DNA of 64,000 nucleotides, taken from contig NC_068558.1 in assembly GCF_022201045.2 (NCBI RefSeq), positions 6,539,501-6,603,500 on the forward strand. The letters run 5' to 3'. This DNA is from Citrus sinensis. Lineage: Eukaryota; Streptophyta; Magnoliopsida; Sapindales; Rutaceae. The number at the start of each line of letters is the position of its first letter. The stretch's first letter is position 1. Positions 51,226-63,606 of this stretch are shown in pieces. Made by a program: the position numbers and the translations under genes. The notes beneath the pieces were generated by a model that had not been told where the DNA came from, did not search any database, and saw only the letters and a program-made list of their open reading frames with translations.

Positions 51226-53582
51226 TGTTTCGACTATGCTGTTTCTTCCCTCTGTTTCTGCTCTTTTTCAGTACGTTTATTTTTTATTATGGGCTCGATT
51301 GAATTTAATTTAAGAGAAGGCTTTTATTGGGTCGGTATAATAACTATGAAAATGCGTTTAGTTTTTCAGTATCCATTCTAATATTATGTAAATTACAATA
51401 ATCCCACAACCATAAGAAATGAACAGAAAAGCCTGATATGAAACTCACAGATAAATCATAGTAAGGCTCAATATAATAATTAAATTCTCGCATCTACTTG
51501 GAGTAACTCAAATTCTCCACCTAAGGTTTGGGAAGGGAGGGAGTAGATATCGACCAACAACCAACCCAACTTAAGTGGTTTTAAGGATCTTTGTCATGAT
51601 TGGTAAATTTTATAAAAATAGGATAATTATTTTGTATATTTTCAAACTAACATGGTTAGATGAATTTGTTTGAAAAAAATCAGTTATACTTGTGAATGTG
51701 TTTCATACTTGTATGAGATTTGATATACATTTCATAATAGTACAAGATTAGATTCATCTGTAGTTATATATCTCATATTTCTAATAAGTTTTTGGTATAG
51801 TGGTGAACAGTTTACTAAAGAGGATCAAACTCAGTTTTACAGACACTTCTCATTATTTATAGGGGATGCCATTAAATTTTTTTATGAAAATTCTGACCCT
51901 TACCTTTTTTAATCGTCTAGTTATTGAGCAAGTTGTTGGCATTAGTAATTTTGTTCAACAATAGTAATAAGTCACAACATTAATTACCATCCTAAACATA
52001 CCATAAATCTTTTTTTTTTTTTGGAAATGGTAAACATACCATAAATCTTAGATAAAATAAAATACAAAAGTTTTGTGGCTAATGACTGGCTTTATGCATG
52101 CAATTGAGCTTAACTTGGGATGTGAAGCAAAGGTAGCTTCTCTTCATGTGTATAATAATATTGCGAACACACTACCTGCCCAATTCAAGATCCCTATTTC
52201 CCAGAACACAAGATCATTAAACTTAGAAAATTGTATGAAACAATTAGAAAATCTATGGAGAATATTGTTGAACTTTGCTAACCAACATGGCGACGTTGAT
52301 TTATTAATTTTTATGGGGTCGGTTTCATAATAATGAATAAATAAATAACAGGATGTTGAAGAGTAATTATCAACTCAATTATAAAGTAAATAAGGACGGT
52401 TTGAGATTAAACTTAATTTTCAATGATGATAATATTTATGAAAACATTTATAAAGAAGACATGCAAAATTCGAAGACTATATTATGTAATGTCAAACAGC
52501 CTTAATTAAAAAGAAGGGGTGCAGTTCGTCTAAAGCCTATATCTCAAAATAAATAAATAAAGGGGAGGCTTTCACTAACTTAAAATTTTGAGTTAATGCT
52601 ATTGCCCATTAGATTCAGCGGAAATGTGGATCCAATCCATTAGCTGGAAAATTAAGATATTTTTTTTAAGTTAAAATTTTAAGTTAGAGGATCTGACCCA
52701 TAAATAAATAAGAACAAAATTAATATATAATTATCTTTGAACTCTTAATTAATGAACCACCAGAACACATTTTAAAAGATAAGGATCCAGTGCTAAGTTG
52801 AGTTGAGCACTGAATAAATGATTTTAAAATAAGATAAATGAAAAAGAATTAAAATAATTTTAGTCATTGATTAAGTATTTAGCAAAAATTTATTTCAGCA
52901 ACGAATTCTATTCCCATTTTAAAATGCCGATCATTTGAGATAAAAAAAACAGTGACTACTTATAATTTAATACAATTTTGCAGTTAAACATTGTTTTCTA
53001 ATTTGTAAAATCGCATTTTAAGACGTGGTCATATCCGCATTGAAGAAACATTTCCTTTGTCGCTCGTGTTAAAGGTCTTTCCTCGACATTTTTACATATT
53101 CAATTAGAAATGGCCACCAACCGATATTTCAATAATTAACAAATTAAACAATAAAAAACCAAGAAAGAAAGCCCATGTTTTAGTGGGAAGAAATGAGAGT
53201 AGAGATTAGAGAAGAGGAATAGAAAGGAGAGAGGGGGAGAGAAAATAAGAAAATAAGAAAAAATGAAAATTAATATTAATTTCATTATTTAATTTGACAA
53301 ATAATTCATCTACTTTTTCTTTATTGTTTTTTTCCTCTCCTCCTTCTCTCTTCGATCTTCTTCTTTCTTTTTTTCAAACCAATAATTACGAAAGTGTAAG
53401 GATCCATGGGTTGGTCCTTCTGTATATTAAATTGGAAGTTTTGAACGACCAGGAGCAAAATCGAAAACATCAGACCTGCACGCACGTCATTAGCCAAAAA
53501 TGAAAAAAAAATTCAAACACGAGTTTATTTACTCTAAAATATCATTTTGACTATATATTTATTGACTTGGAGAAAACATTAT
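51226..53582. other. Gene-poor stretch
   Basis: The first few hundred bases would be the old SAP18 promoter. The rest is AT-rich. An 85-codon ORF at 52073-52330 shows no motif I recognise. CT- and GA-rich tracts lie at 53195-53260 and 53320-53370. Confidence 0.4.
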
Positions 53583-53652
53583 CTTCGTGAGGATCACGAA
53601 GGCATTTTCTGGTGAATACACATATGTGGCGACGTAGTTGAACATTATATAA
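53583..53652 (+). promoter_or_regulatory. Expansin-1 promoter: palindrome plus TATA box
   Basis: A perfect 8-bp inverted repeat with a 3-bp spacer, CTTCGTGA-GGA-TCACGAAG, lies at 53583-53601. A TATATAA box follows at 53646-53652, about 95 bp before the ATG. The same palindrome and spacing recur before the second expansin. Confidence 0.6.
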
Positions 53653-53745
53653 GACAAGAAGTACAAGTCAATCAGCATTGCAGTACTTGTCAAATATTAA
53701 TTGCTCAGCCTAACTACTGGCTATCATTATATTCTCAAAACAGAC

Positions 53746-55088
53746 ATGGCTTCTTTTTTTCGATCATTCGGATTTAACTTCATATTAGTTGTTTTGATTT
53801 TGGCAATCGCCGGGAAGTCAAACGCTTTGGGTTATACACATCCTATTTTCCGGCCAGGTCCATGGAGGCTTGCTCACGCCACCTTTTATGGCGATGAGTC
53901 TGCTTCCGAAACCATGGGTACGTATATTTATACATATACTCAATTCAATATTTTTCAATTTAAAAAAAAAAATTTCTGACGTTACTAGCTACATTATTTT
54001 TTTTGAAGTGACAAAAAAAAATCACTTTACCAGAATGATGTTACTGGATGCTAAATGTTCTTTTTCTTTGGACCATCTTATTACAGGAGGAGCTTGTGGG
54101 TATGGAAACTTGTTTTCTAATGGTTACGGAACAGACACAGCGGCTTTGAGCTCCACATTGTTCAACAATGGATACGCTTGTGGGACTTGTTACCAGATAA
54201 AGTGCTATAATTCGCCTCATTGCTATAAATATGTACCATTCACCACAGTTACAGCCACAAACCTCTGCCCGCCAAATTGGTCCCAGGACTCCAATAATGG
54301 AGGCTGGTGCAATCCCCCTCGCGCCCATTTTGATATGTCCAAGCCCGCGTTCATGAAGATCGGCGCTTGGAAGGCCGGTATTGTCCCAGTCCTGTTTCGC
54401 AGGTATTAATTTATATTCTTTCGAAGTTGTTAAGAGATATTACGACATGGAGTTTGAATTCATGACAATCTTAGAGCTCTACTGAGGATGACTTGGAAAT
54501 ATGTGCCAATTAGAGAGGAGAGACATCTGCCCACTAATACCTGCCCATCTTTTATAATTTGTGGGAAGGGGATTAAATTTTGAGGACAGGGAACTTGAAC
54601 CGGTGTGTCGAAGGCCACAGCCCAACGCTAAACAACAATTGAGCCTAAGTGGCGCGGGAATTAATAATATTAAGGACAAGGGGAAAATGATAGCACAAGC
54701 ATGTTGTTACTTTTAACTAAGACTAGCCAATTTTTGTTTGTCTAATTATTTATATGTATGTATATATTCTTGTAGGGTGCCATGCATAAAGCCCGGTGGG
54801 ATTCGATTTGCTTTCCAGGGAAATGGATACTGGTTGTTGGTGTATGTGATGAATGTTGCAGGCGGCGGAGATATAGCCAGCATGTGGGTTAAGGGAACCA
54901 GAACAGGATGGATTAGCATGAGCCATAACTGGGGAGCTTCATATCAAGCATTTGCAACTCTGGGAGGCCAAGCTCTTTCTTTCAAGATCCAGTCATATTC
55001 AACCAAGGAGACTATTATAGCTTACAATGTTGCTCCTGCTAACTGGAACGTAGGATTGACTTACAAGTCAAATGTGAACTTCCATTAA
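53746..55088 (+). CDS. Alpha-expansin, tandem copy 1
   Basis: Exons 53746-53917, 54087-54402 and 54776-55088 give 266 residues. A signal peptide occupies about the first 23 residues ([16 protein letters not shown]). The six-stranded double-psi beta-barrel domain follows ([39 protein letters not shown], then RAHFDMS with the HFD motif). The C-terminal expansin CBM63 domain has [22 protein letters not shown] and YNVAPANW. Expansins are secreted and loosen cell walls at low pH without hydrolysis. The usual Gly-Ser of typical alpha-expansins (FYGGSDASGTM) is replaced by [11 protein letters not shown], so it is a divergent subgroup. Intron 2 contains a SINE-like piece. The gene is about 1 kb from its near-identical neighbour and shares its promoter palindrome. 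Confidence 0.92.
54480..54665 (-). mobile_element. SINE-like insertion in expansin-1 intron 2
   Basis: On the minus strand GGCTCAATTGTTG (A-box-like, 54632-54644) and GGTTCAAGTTCC (B-box-like, 54590-54601) are spaced as in tRNA-derived SINEs. Intron 2 of the sister gene is only 80 bp and lacks it, so it inserted after the duplication. Confidence 0.5.
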
Positions 55089-55895
55089 TAAACAAGTTCA
55101 TCATGCATGACCCTTTTTTTTTGGGCCTTTTACTCTTTCCTTGTATGCATAAATGCAAATTGTAATTTGTAAACAAGATATCTGCAATGAAGGTTACCAG
55201 TTTTGGATAACTTCAAACAAGCATTGTTGCTCATATTCAACCATCTTAGTCAATTTATCCCTTTTCTTTTCTTTTCTTTTTTTTCTTTTTTTTTTCCAAT
55301 GCTGCGTCACCAGTTTGCAATAAACGGGAAGCATTTATGTATGTTCGACCAGCTAATAAAATCATAAAACGCATGCATCCTCAGTGTTTTGTGTTCAATT
55401 CTAGTGAAAAACAAATTAAAGTAGAAACAAAACTGATATTTGGTTTCTGTGTTGGATTCAATCATTTTTTTTTTCTTAATTTGAAGTTAATTTTACTTAT
55501 CATTTTTATTAACTAAACATTTTTAGAAAAAAATAAAAATATGATATGACAAATTAAATAGTTTTTCTTTTCATTTGTGCATGACACATGTCGATTTGAT
55601 CTTGGCTTGCCAGGTTAATTTTAGCCGACCACCCGTTTGCAAAAATGAGCTTACAACGATTAGTCACCAACCAACTGATATATTCCAATAATGAACAAAC
55701 TACACAATAGAAAAACAAGGGAACCGAATAAAAAAAGAATGAGGCTCCAAAATTTGTTGCAGAATAATCCACTTCAGCACCAAGATAATTAATTTAATTT
55801 ATAAAATTGAGAAACCTGCACGCACGTCAATAGCCAAAAACAGAGTCATACGTTTTCATTCATCTTAAAACATCATGTACTTGAGAAAACTTTAT
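55089..55895. other. Spacer between the two expansins
   Basis: 3' UTR of copy 1, then AT-rich DNA. The last few hundred bases resemble the region before copy 1 (for example CCTGCACGCACGTCA near 55815 and 53475), as expected for a tandem duplicate. Confidence 0.5.
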
Positions 55896-55962
55896 CTTCG
55901 TGAGGATCACGAAGGCATTTTGTTGTGCAGATAATGTATCACATAGTTGGTCATTATATAAA
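55896..55962 (+). promoter_or_regulatory. Expansin-2 promoter: palindrome plus TATA box
   Basis: CTTCGTGA-GGA-TCACGAAG is repeated exactly at 55896-55914. TATATAAA lies at 55955-55962, about 90 bp before the ATG. Confidence 0.6.
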
Positions 55963-56048
55963 GGCAACAAGTACTAGTCAATCAGCATTGCACCTTCTCA
56001 CATATTAATTGCTTAGCCTAGCTAGCTGCCAATATACTCAAAAACAAC

Positions 56049-57457
56049 ATGGCTTCTTTCCTTCGATCATTTGGATTCAGCTGCCTATTGGTTGTTTTGA
56101 TTTTGGCAATCGCTGAAAAGTCAAATGCTTCGGGTTATACACGTCCTATTTTCCGGTCAGGTGCATGGCAGCTTGCTCACGCCACCTTTTACGGTGATGA
56201 GTCTGCCTCTGAGACCATGGGTATGCTATTTACATTTTTTGCTAAATTATATATAGTTTTAATAATTATTTTCAGATAAAATATGACTGAAAGTTAGATT
56301 TTCTACCCACTCATATGAGCGTAATCGTTTATCTTCTTGTTATCTAAAATATTACACGAATGTACGTACAAAAGAATGTCATTCATTTGGTTAGATTAAT
56401 AAAAAAATAAATACTTTTTTCAAAATAGAAATGTGATTACAGTATAAAGATTATCACACAGTCGGCAGAAGGAAAACTATGTAGAGGCCTGATCCCTGAA
56501 ACCGAAAAATTCAAATAAAGAAAAGGGACTTCATTGAAATTTTACTCTTTTTATATTGTAGTTATCAGGTTTATTGTATACACGTTGTAGCCTTACATAT
56601 TAAATAATACGTTTAACCACTTTTTTTGCGGTTTCTAACATTATGTGCACCTCTAACCAAAATCATAGTTGCATTCGCCGCTGCTTAGAAATGTTTCACC
56701 ATAAATGTTTTACTGTATGTTAAAATGTTGTTAACTCTGGATTCACAGGTGGAGCTTGCGGGTATGGAAACTTGCGGATTAATGGATACGGGACAGACAC
56801 AGCGGCATTGAGCTCTACGTTGTTCAACGATGGATACGCTTGTGGGACTTGTTATCAGATAAAGTGCCATGATTCGCCTCATTGCTATACATATGTATCG
56901 TTCACAACAGTTACAGCCACAAACCTTTGCCCGCCAAATTGGTCCCAGGACTCCAATAATGGTGGCTGGTGCAATCCTCCTCGCGCCCATTTTGACATGT
57001 CCAAGCCCGCGTTCATGAAGATTGCTGACTGGAAGGCCGGCATTATCCCCGTCATCTACCGAAGGTATTAATGTGGACATGAATGTGAAAGTCCTCATAA
57101 CTGGTGTTATATTTAATTCAAATGACTAAAGTTTGGTTTTGTAGAGTGCCATGCGTGAAGGCTGGAGGGTTGCGATTCGCTTTCCAGGGAAATGGTTACT
57201 GGTTGCTGGTGTATGTGATGAATGTTGCGGGCGGAGGAGACATTGCCAACATGTGGGTTAAAGGAACAAGAACAGGATGGATTAGCATGAGCCATAACTG
57301 GGGAGCTTCATATCAAGCATTTGCAACTCTAGGAGGCCAAGCTCTTTCTTTCAAGCTCACTTCCTATTCCTCCAAGGAGACAATTTTTGCATACAATGTT
57401 GCTCCTCCTAACTGGAACGTAGGATTGACTTACAGTTCAGATGTTAACTTCCATTGA
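56049..57457 (+). CDS. Alpha-expansin, tandem copy 2
   Basis: Exons 56049-56220, 56749-57064 and 57145-57457 give 266 residues with exactly the exon lengths of copy 1. The signal peptide is [17 protein letters not shown]. The beta-barrel and CBM63 motifs match copy 1 ([45 protein letters not shown]). Differences are scattered: [15 protein letters not shown] replaces [15 protein letters not shown], and VKAGGLRF replaces IKPGGIRF. Both frames are open, so both copies probably make secreted wall-loosening proteins. Intron 1 is much longer than in copy 1 (528 against 169 bp); intron 2 is shorter. No transposon signature is obvious in intron 1. Confidence 0.92.
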
Positions 57458-58914
57458 TTATCAAGTTCACCATGAACCTTTTTCTTTTCCATTTCTTTTA
57501 CTTTTTTTTTCACAGTTCAGATGTTTACTTCCTTGAGGGCACTGTTAATCGCTTTATTATTTTTGAAATTTATCCTTTAGTTGTAACCTGTGTGCTATCC
57601 TTATTTGCTTAAGGTGAATTTTCAGTTTTCACCTCATGTATCATTGAGAGAAAATTTTATACGCCAAGAGCTCAACTACTTCTTTTGTCAATTTAGTTGA
57701 CTCAAGTGCCAGTCAATATGGAAAGCTCATATTGCAAGGTGTTAATAATAAAATCGCTATCTTTTTAGACCCTGCTTCGTTCCATTCCTTCCACAAATCA
57801 GTGGCGTCTTTTCTTCCATTTTCCTTTGGATTTGTGGGAAAAGAAAGTGGAAAGCATGAATAAAATTCTTTTACTATGTGCTTTCAGAGGGGTATAAGTA
57901 TTTCAATAAGAAATTAATATGATTAGATTGTTTAATATTATTCCACAATTAAGATATTATCTTCAATTGTTTGGTATTATGGTGGCCAGATATATGGTGT
58001 GCTACACAGTAGAATCGTATCTATAGACATTGAGTGAAAAACTTTAGGTTCCATTTGAATTATGGTGACGTGCCACCATTACTGTTAAACGAAAATTTAG
58101 TTCTAAAATAAAAATGAGTAGTTTTTTTAACAATATAATTTTTAAAATTAATACTCTGATAAATAAAAAGAGTAATATAAATTTTTATCAAATAATTGTT
58201 GGATAAAATTAAACTTCAAAATCCCAATTGAAAATGTTTATATACCACGCTTTGTATGGTTGCTAGACAGAAATACCAAACATGAAGTAACTATAGAGTT
58301 AACTGAAATTAGTCAACGCTATGTCACTATGTGTATTCAGAAACCACTTTTTGCTTCTTAGCTTTTCTGCATTCCAACTGTAACATCAAGAATGTTTTTA
58401 ACTTTTAAGAAGATGAATTGATGAAACCTCTGTTTTCAGCTTTAATTATCTAGTAATTCAATAGTTTGACCTCATAATTAAGGTTCTATAAAAGTACCAC
58501 GCTTTGTTTAACTAGGTCACTGGTTGACCCCCCACGGCTAGCTAACATGAGACCCACAAGGTTGTTGAAGTGGGAGACATGTCATCAACGCAATTAAGAG
58601 CATTTGTCTATTGAACCCAAAAGACGAACTATGCCTTTCATTTCATTACTAGGCACGCCACCTCCTTTTAATTTTCTTTTTGACATGTTGTGTCATCATC
58701 ACCCCCCGCTCCAAATCATTCCCCCCAGACTTCGCCCATATGACCGTATCTTTGTAACCCCCATATGCGTCCTCAAATTTTCCTTCCTTTTAAGACAGAC
58801 AAACAACAATTGTACAACTACACAAGCTTCATTTTTTTTTAAGGCCATGAATCACATCTGATATGTCCTTTTTTTTATTATTTTGAGACACTAGTTGTTA
58901 GATAAGATTCTATT
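57458..58914. other. Intergenic stretch, no gene seen
   Basis: 3' UTR of expansin copy 2, then AT-rich DNA. An 85-codon ORF at 58604-58861 has no recognisable motif. Confidence 0.4.
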
Positions 58915-58919
58915 TATAA

Positions 58920-59079
58920 GATGCGTTTGAAAGCAATGTGTGGCAGTTGGACTGTCAAAACTTAAGTGTCAAAGTGTTTGATAATACGTTATTTTTTTTT
59001 AATTCTACTCCACAGTTATGACTTTTACTCAACAACAAATGGAACTTAATAGTTACAACACATTACTCTCAAACGCACC
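58920..59079. mobile_element. Short MITE (hAT-type ends)
   Basis: GATGCGTTTGAAAGCAATGTG at the left pairs with the reverse complement of the right end, GGTGCGTTTGAGAGTAATGTG. It is flanked by TATAA on both sides (58915-58919 and 59080-59084). About 160 bp, noncoding. Confidence 0.7.
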
Positions 59080-59084
59080 TATAA

Positions 59085-59769
59085 ATTCATAATTAAACTA
59101 TTCTGATGACATTTTTGTGACTTACGAGAAGAAACAACAAGGGGAATCTAATTTTTAGGCTTAAAGTGTAATGTTTGCTACTTGGAAAAAAAAAAGATTT
59201 GTTCATTAAAAGTATTAAGTCAATCAATCCTATAACATCAACACAACGAGAAATTGTACAATACTTGTATGGTAATCTTTTAAAATAAAAATATACATAT
59301 TATAACATTATTTATTTATTATATAGATGATATAGTAATTCTTATGCATCGTAGAATTTCTCCTCTCAAGAACCTTCTCTCACTGTAAAATAAGTTGATA
59401 TCATTGGTCGATTATATTACTTCCCATGTACATTAAACAACCGTGGAAACTGCAAATCCTCTAGAATAACAGGCGATAGCTTTTGGGTCAGAATTGTCTG
59501 TCACTGCCACCTAACTTGTATTCTATCCAAGACTGATATAATAGACAAAACTCAAAAGAGAAGAAACTGTTCCTTCTCCTCTTTTCACTTACTTTCTCTT
59601 CAATCTAAAGCTTCTCTGAACAACTATAAATTACCCCCAACAGTGCAAAACTTTCCTTTTTCCAACTCCATTCCTGTTACATCTAAAGAAGTCGATCCAG
59701 AACTAGTTTTCATGGCAATCGAGATCTTCTTCTTTAAATAAATTAGTACTATTCAAGTCCCTCAAATCA
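59085..59769. other. Upstream region of the DUF1191 gene
   Basis: AT-rich, then a CT-rich leader from about 59570 with ACTATAAATTA near 59622. Probably promoter and 5' UTR. Confidence 0.4.
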
Positions 59770-60699
59770 ATGGGTTCCCTTTTATCTCTTATACTGACAA
59801 TTCTTTCATTGGCTTCATTGTCAGAAACTCAGGGCGTAAAATCAACTCGTGTTCTTGATCTGCTCATCAGAGACTACACATTCAAGTCCTTAGACAATCA
59901 CGCAATAAAGACAGGAAACTTACACAATGTGCATTTACCAGCAAATCTCTCCGGCATCAAAGTCGATATGGTGAGGTTCAGATGCGGCAGTCTGCGAAGA
60001 TATGGTGCTAGAGTCAAGGAATTTCATCTGGGAATTGGTGTAATTGTGCAGCCATGTGTAGAAAGAGTCGTGGTAGTGAGGCAAAATCTTGGCTACAATT
60101 GGTCTTCTATATACTATGCTAATTATGATTTATCTGGTTACCAGCTTGTGTCACCTGTTTTAGGCATTTTAGCTTATAATTCTGTCACTGATGTCAATTT
60201 CAATAACCGGTTTGAGCTTCAAATTCTAGCCAATGGGAAGCCAATCACCATAGACTTCCGCAACACTACAAGAGTCACAAACATATCAGGAATCAAGCCA
60301 TTTTGTGCTAATTTTCAAAGAGATGGCAAAGTGACGCTAACAAACCAAGTGTCGCCCTATGTTTGTGTAGCAAGAAAGCATGGTCATTTTGGTTTGGTCA
60401 CTAAATATCCACCACCATCAGAAGGTCCAGAACAAGTTAGGAAGAAGATTAGCCGATGGAAACTGGCAGTCGGGACGACGGTTGGGGCGGCCGTGGGTGC
60501 ATTTCTTTTAGGGCTGTTGTTGGTGGCAATGTTTGTTAAGGTTAAGAAGAAGGCAAGAATGGAGGAGTTGGAGAGGAGAGCTTATGAAGAGGAGGCTTTA
60601 CAGGTTTCAATGGTTGGGCATATCAGGGCTCCTACAGCTTCAGTCACTAGAACGGTACCTACAATTGAGCAATACGAGTACATACCTTACCGTTCTTGA
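59770..60699 (+). CDS. DUF1191 membrane-anchored extracellular protein
   Basis: One uninterrupted ORF of 309 residues. A signal peptide covers about residues 1-20 (LSLILTILSLASLSETQ). The large exposed domain (about 24-205) matches the plant-specific DUF1191 pattern: STRVLDLLIRDYTFKSL, RFRCGSLRRYGARVKEF, VVVVRQNLGYNWSSIYY, YQLVSPVLGILAYN and a late Cys pair (PFCANF, YVCVARKHGHFGLV). A single membrane helix lies at about 236-260 (VGTTVGAAVGAFLLGLLLVA), followed by a basic stop-transfer (KVKKKARMEELERR) and a short cytosolic tail ending in Tyr-rich EQYEYIPYRS. It is probably a type I plasma-membrane protein. No biochemical role is known to me. The intronless structure is normal for the family. 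Confidence 0.85.
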   Translation: MGSLLSLILTILSLASLSETQGVKSTRVLDLLIRDYTFKSLDNHAIKTGNLHNVHLPANLSGIKVDMVRFRCGSLRRYGARVKEFHLGIGVIVQPCVERVVVVRQNLGYNWSSIYYANYDLSGYQLVSPVLGILAYNSVTDVNFNNRFELQILANGKPITIDFRNTTRVTNISGIKPFCANFQRDGKVTLTNQVSPYVCVARKHGHFGLVTKYPPPSEGPEQVRKKISRWKLAVGTTVGAAVGAFLLGLLLVAMFVKVKKKARMEELERRAYEEEALQVSMVGHIRAPTASVTRTVPTIEQYEYIPYRS

Positions 60700-63280
60700 A
60701 TTTTTCTTTTTTCCTTTTTTTTTACATTTTTTTTAATGTATGATTATTCTTTTGTAACATTAGTTGAGAAGAACATCAACATGTTTTGGATTTGAGAAGT
60801 AAAGATACAGAGACAACTCTGTTTCTTGATCTTTGATCATTCATTATTTCATTAATTCTCTCCACAGTTGGATTTTTTCCCCCTTCTTCTAAGTGTGTAG
60901 TGACTGAATGTTTTACAAAGAATTCCAAATTTTGGTATTGATTTATGACCTGCTGAGCAGGAAGGGAAAAACATTTGAGAAAATAATTTTGACATCAAGC
61001 GTTCTTGCTGAAAAAGGTTTGTAACTTGGATTCGGAAATAATCTTGCTTCAGGAAAGTGAGCGAGTGACTGAAGGAAAAGGGATGCTGCCTGGGTTATTA
61101 GGAAGACCATTAAGAAAAGAGCTTCTCTGAATTTTATTGATAATTAATAAATTAAGAAACAATATCAATTCATCAAAACTAAAAATTGAACTTCGTATCG
61201 TAGGAACATTCAGAAATGTATGACGATAATGTAGGGTACATTTCACTTTGTTGGACCAAAAAGTCTAAAGTCCAAAATAATTTATTTGATGTGTAATTAT
61301 TGTAAAAGTTTAGACTTGGATGAAATTAATCAGAAAATATATAAAGAAAATAAGTGAAGAATCAAGAGAGCTATAGTCATTTCACCAATTGAGAAGACTC
61401 TGCGAGAGAGAAAAACAAAGATATTTTTCTTTGGGTTTTTAATATTTGATTAAACGATGGAAAATATATATTAGATCTATTATTGTAAGTTAAAATTGTT
61501 GAGAATCTTGATGTTGTTAGTCTTTAGTATTATCTAGAGAAAAATTTGTGTTGTAATTTCATTAATATAGTAGAAGTTTATATTAGACTATATTCCTATA
61601 ATTTTTGGGTTTTCTACGTAAAAATCGATATCTTTTGTAATTGATTTTTGCTTGAATTGTGTTTGTTTATTTTTCTGTTTATTTATTTATAGCACACATT
61701 CTATTTTAATTACACTAAAAGAAAAAAAAACTTTATTTCTACTTAATTTGCTGTTGCTTGCGAGTTCCTTTCCTAACATATAAGAACTAACACAAATAAT
61801 GCGCAACATTGATGATCTTCTCGTTCTTACAAAAGAAAAAGTCTCTTGAAGAATGAGGGTACTATTAACTTTTCGTACTACATTTTAGAATATCCATGTA
61901 ACATTATTTTGTTGGAGAACGTTTAGGATATTTTCATTGATTGTGATCAAATTTCTGCTTTTCAGAAAGGAAGAAGCCCAATTCTTTTGCCACGGACCGG
62001 TCTGTCAGGTCCGATACAGCCGGCGTCGTCGAAATGGCTAAAAGGATATCCATCGCCTAATGTTTTTTTTGCGATCATACATCCACAAATAATTAATAAA
62101 ATTATTTTATTATTAAATTTATAATTATTTTTTATCTTTAATATTTTAATTTTTATCATTTTATTACTAAATAATTAACTCCATTATTAAATTGTTGGTG
62201 TCACACGTATATTTTAGAAACTTCATATGATAATTACAATTTTATCAATTATTTATTTTAAATATGTAAAATGATCATTTCTTTATATATAATTAATTTT
62301 AAAATTTTTTATTCAAAGAGTTAAATTACATTTCTACAGTTTATGGATAAAATAAACTTTTATAGTAGTATCTATTAAAAATTCTGTTAACTTTAACGGT
62401 TTAATGGTGAAATGATAAAAATTTAAAAATTAAATTGAAAAAAATAATCGTCAAGAAATTTTAGTGATAAAATAATATATTAAAAAAATATTAAGTGGTA
62501 TAATGGTAAAATTTCATAAATAAATTCCCATCATTTTACAATAAATACAGCAATTAAGACAAAAGTGCCTCTCTATATAATATAATTACGATGATTACGA
62601 ATCAAATGATAATGATAAACAAATTGATCTTATATATATTGTCATGCAAATGACAAAGACGATCCACACAAGGTCATTCATTTTCGCTTCAAAGCCGCAT
62701 ACTTTTTGTTGATTTGTTGTGTGTTATTTCATTTTTTTGTTATTTATTCTCTGAACTCAAACAATGAAAATCTTCAGCCTACAAACATAAACCAATGCTT
62801 TATTAGTATTTTTTTCTTCCAATTCTATTTACTTGCTGGCCGTCGATGAGGGGGCTACCATAAACTTAATTAACCATGATAATTTTCAAATAATGAATTG
62901 GAATTATAATACATGCAACGTGTGCCTAGGTGCAAAAAGATTGCAGCAAATGGAAATTATTTGTGTTTAATGTTTAAATAATGGGTTTTTAGTGGTAGGG
63001 GAGTGAGTAAAGTTGAAATAAATTTGTTTAACTTCTTCAAGACTTCGATCTTGAATGGGCAGTCTATTAGATTTAATTAAATATGTTTTATCTGTAAATG
63101 GAATTACAATAATAAATTATGTTATAAATGTGAAAAATGAGTTTTATGAGATTTTAGAAGAAGGGTGTCAATAATTCAACTCATTTAAAACTACAGTCCA
63201 CAAAATCCAAATCCGTTGTCCTAAATCCTAGTTCTATTATAGTCTATTAGACTTACGATTCGATCTCTAATTTTTAAACC
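60700..63280. other. Gene-poor AT-rich stretch
   Basis: 3' UTR of the DUF1191 gene, then no gene. The short stretch near 63140-63185 (AAGGGTGTCAATAATTCAACTC) resembles one end of the Mutator-like MITE at 29760-30275, but I find no partner end. Confidence 0.45.
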
Positions 63281-63291
63281 GATCTATAATT

Positions 63292-63593
63292 GCCACTTCG
63301 GCCTTGGTCGGAGTGGTGGGCTGCTGCCCTCACAATGCGCTAACGTGCTTATTTATTTAATATTTCAAAAGTTTCCTCCCCCTCGTGCAATACGAGTGGA
63401 ATATGAACATCCCTCTTCTGTAAGGGATTATTTGTCTGGGCATGTACTTCACATAATTCAATGTAATAATATAAGTCCCAATCATATATTTCTGATTATA
63501 AATATCAGTATAATATATCTGCTATAATAGCAGTTGTAACTATCTGTGTAATGCAGTAATATGATGATTAATCGATATTCAAAAAAAAAAAAA
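63292..63593 (+). mobile_element. Poly(A)-tailed retroposon with 11-bp TSD
   Basis: About 300 bp ending in 13 A residues (63581-63593). It is bordered by the direct repeat GATCTATAATT at 63281-63291 and 63596-63606. These are marks of LINE-driven retroposition. The 5' part (CGGCCTTGGTCGGAGTGGTG) has no clear pol III boxes, so it may be an unusual SINE, a truncated LINE tail, or a retrocopied transcript. Confidence 0.65.
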
Positions 63594-63606
63594 CTGATCT
63601 ATAATT

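Noticed and set aside
52073-52330. 85-codon ORF in the gene-poor stretch
   Set aside because: No motif, no promoter or splice context, and no similarity I can recall.
63120-63190. Second copy of the 29760-30275 MITE
   Set aside because: Only one end-like segment is seen; no partner inverted end or target repeat was found.
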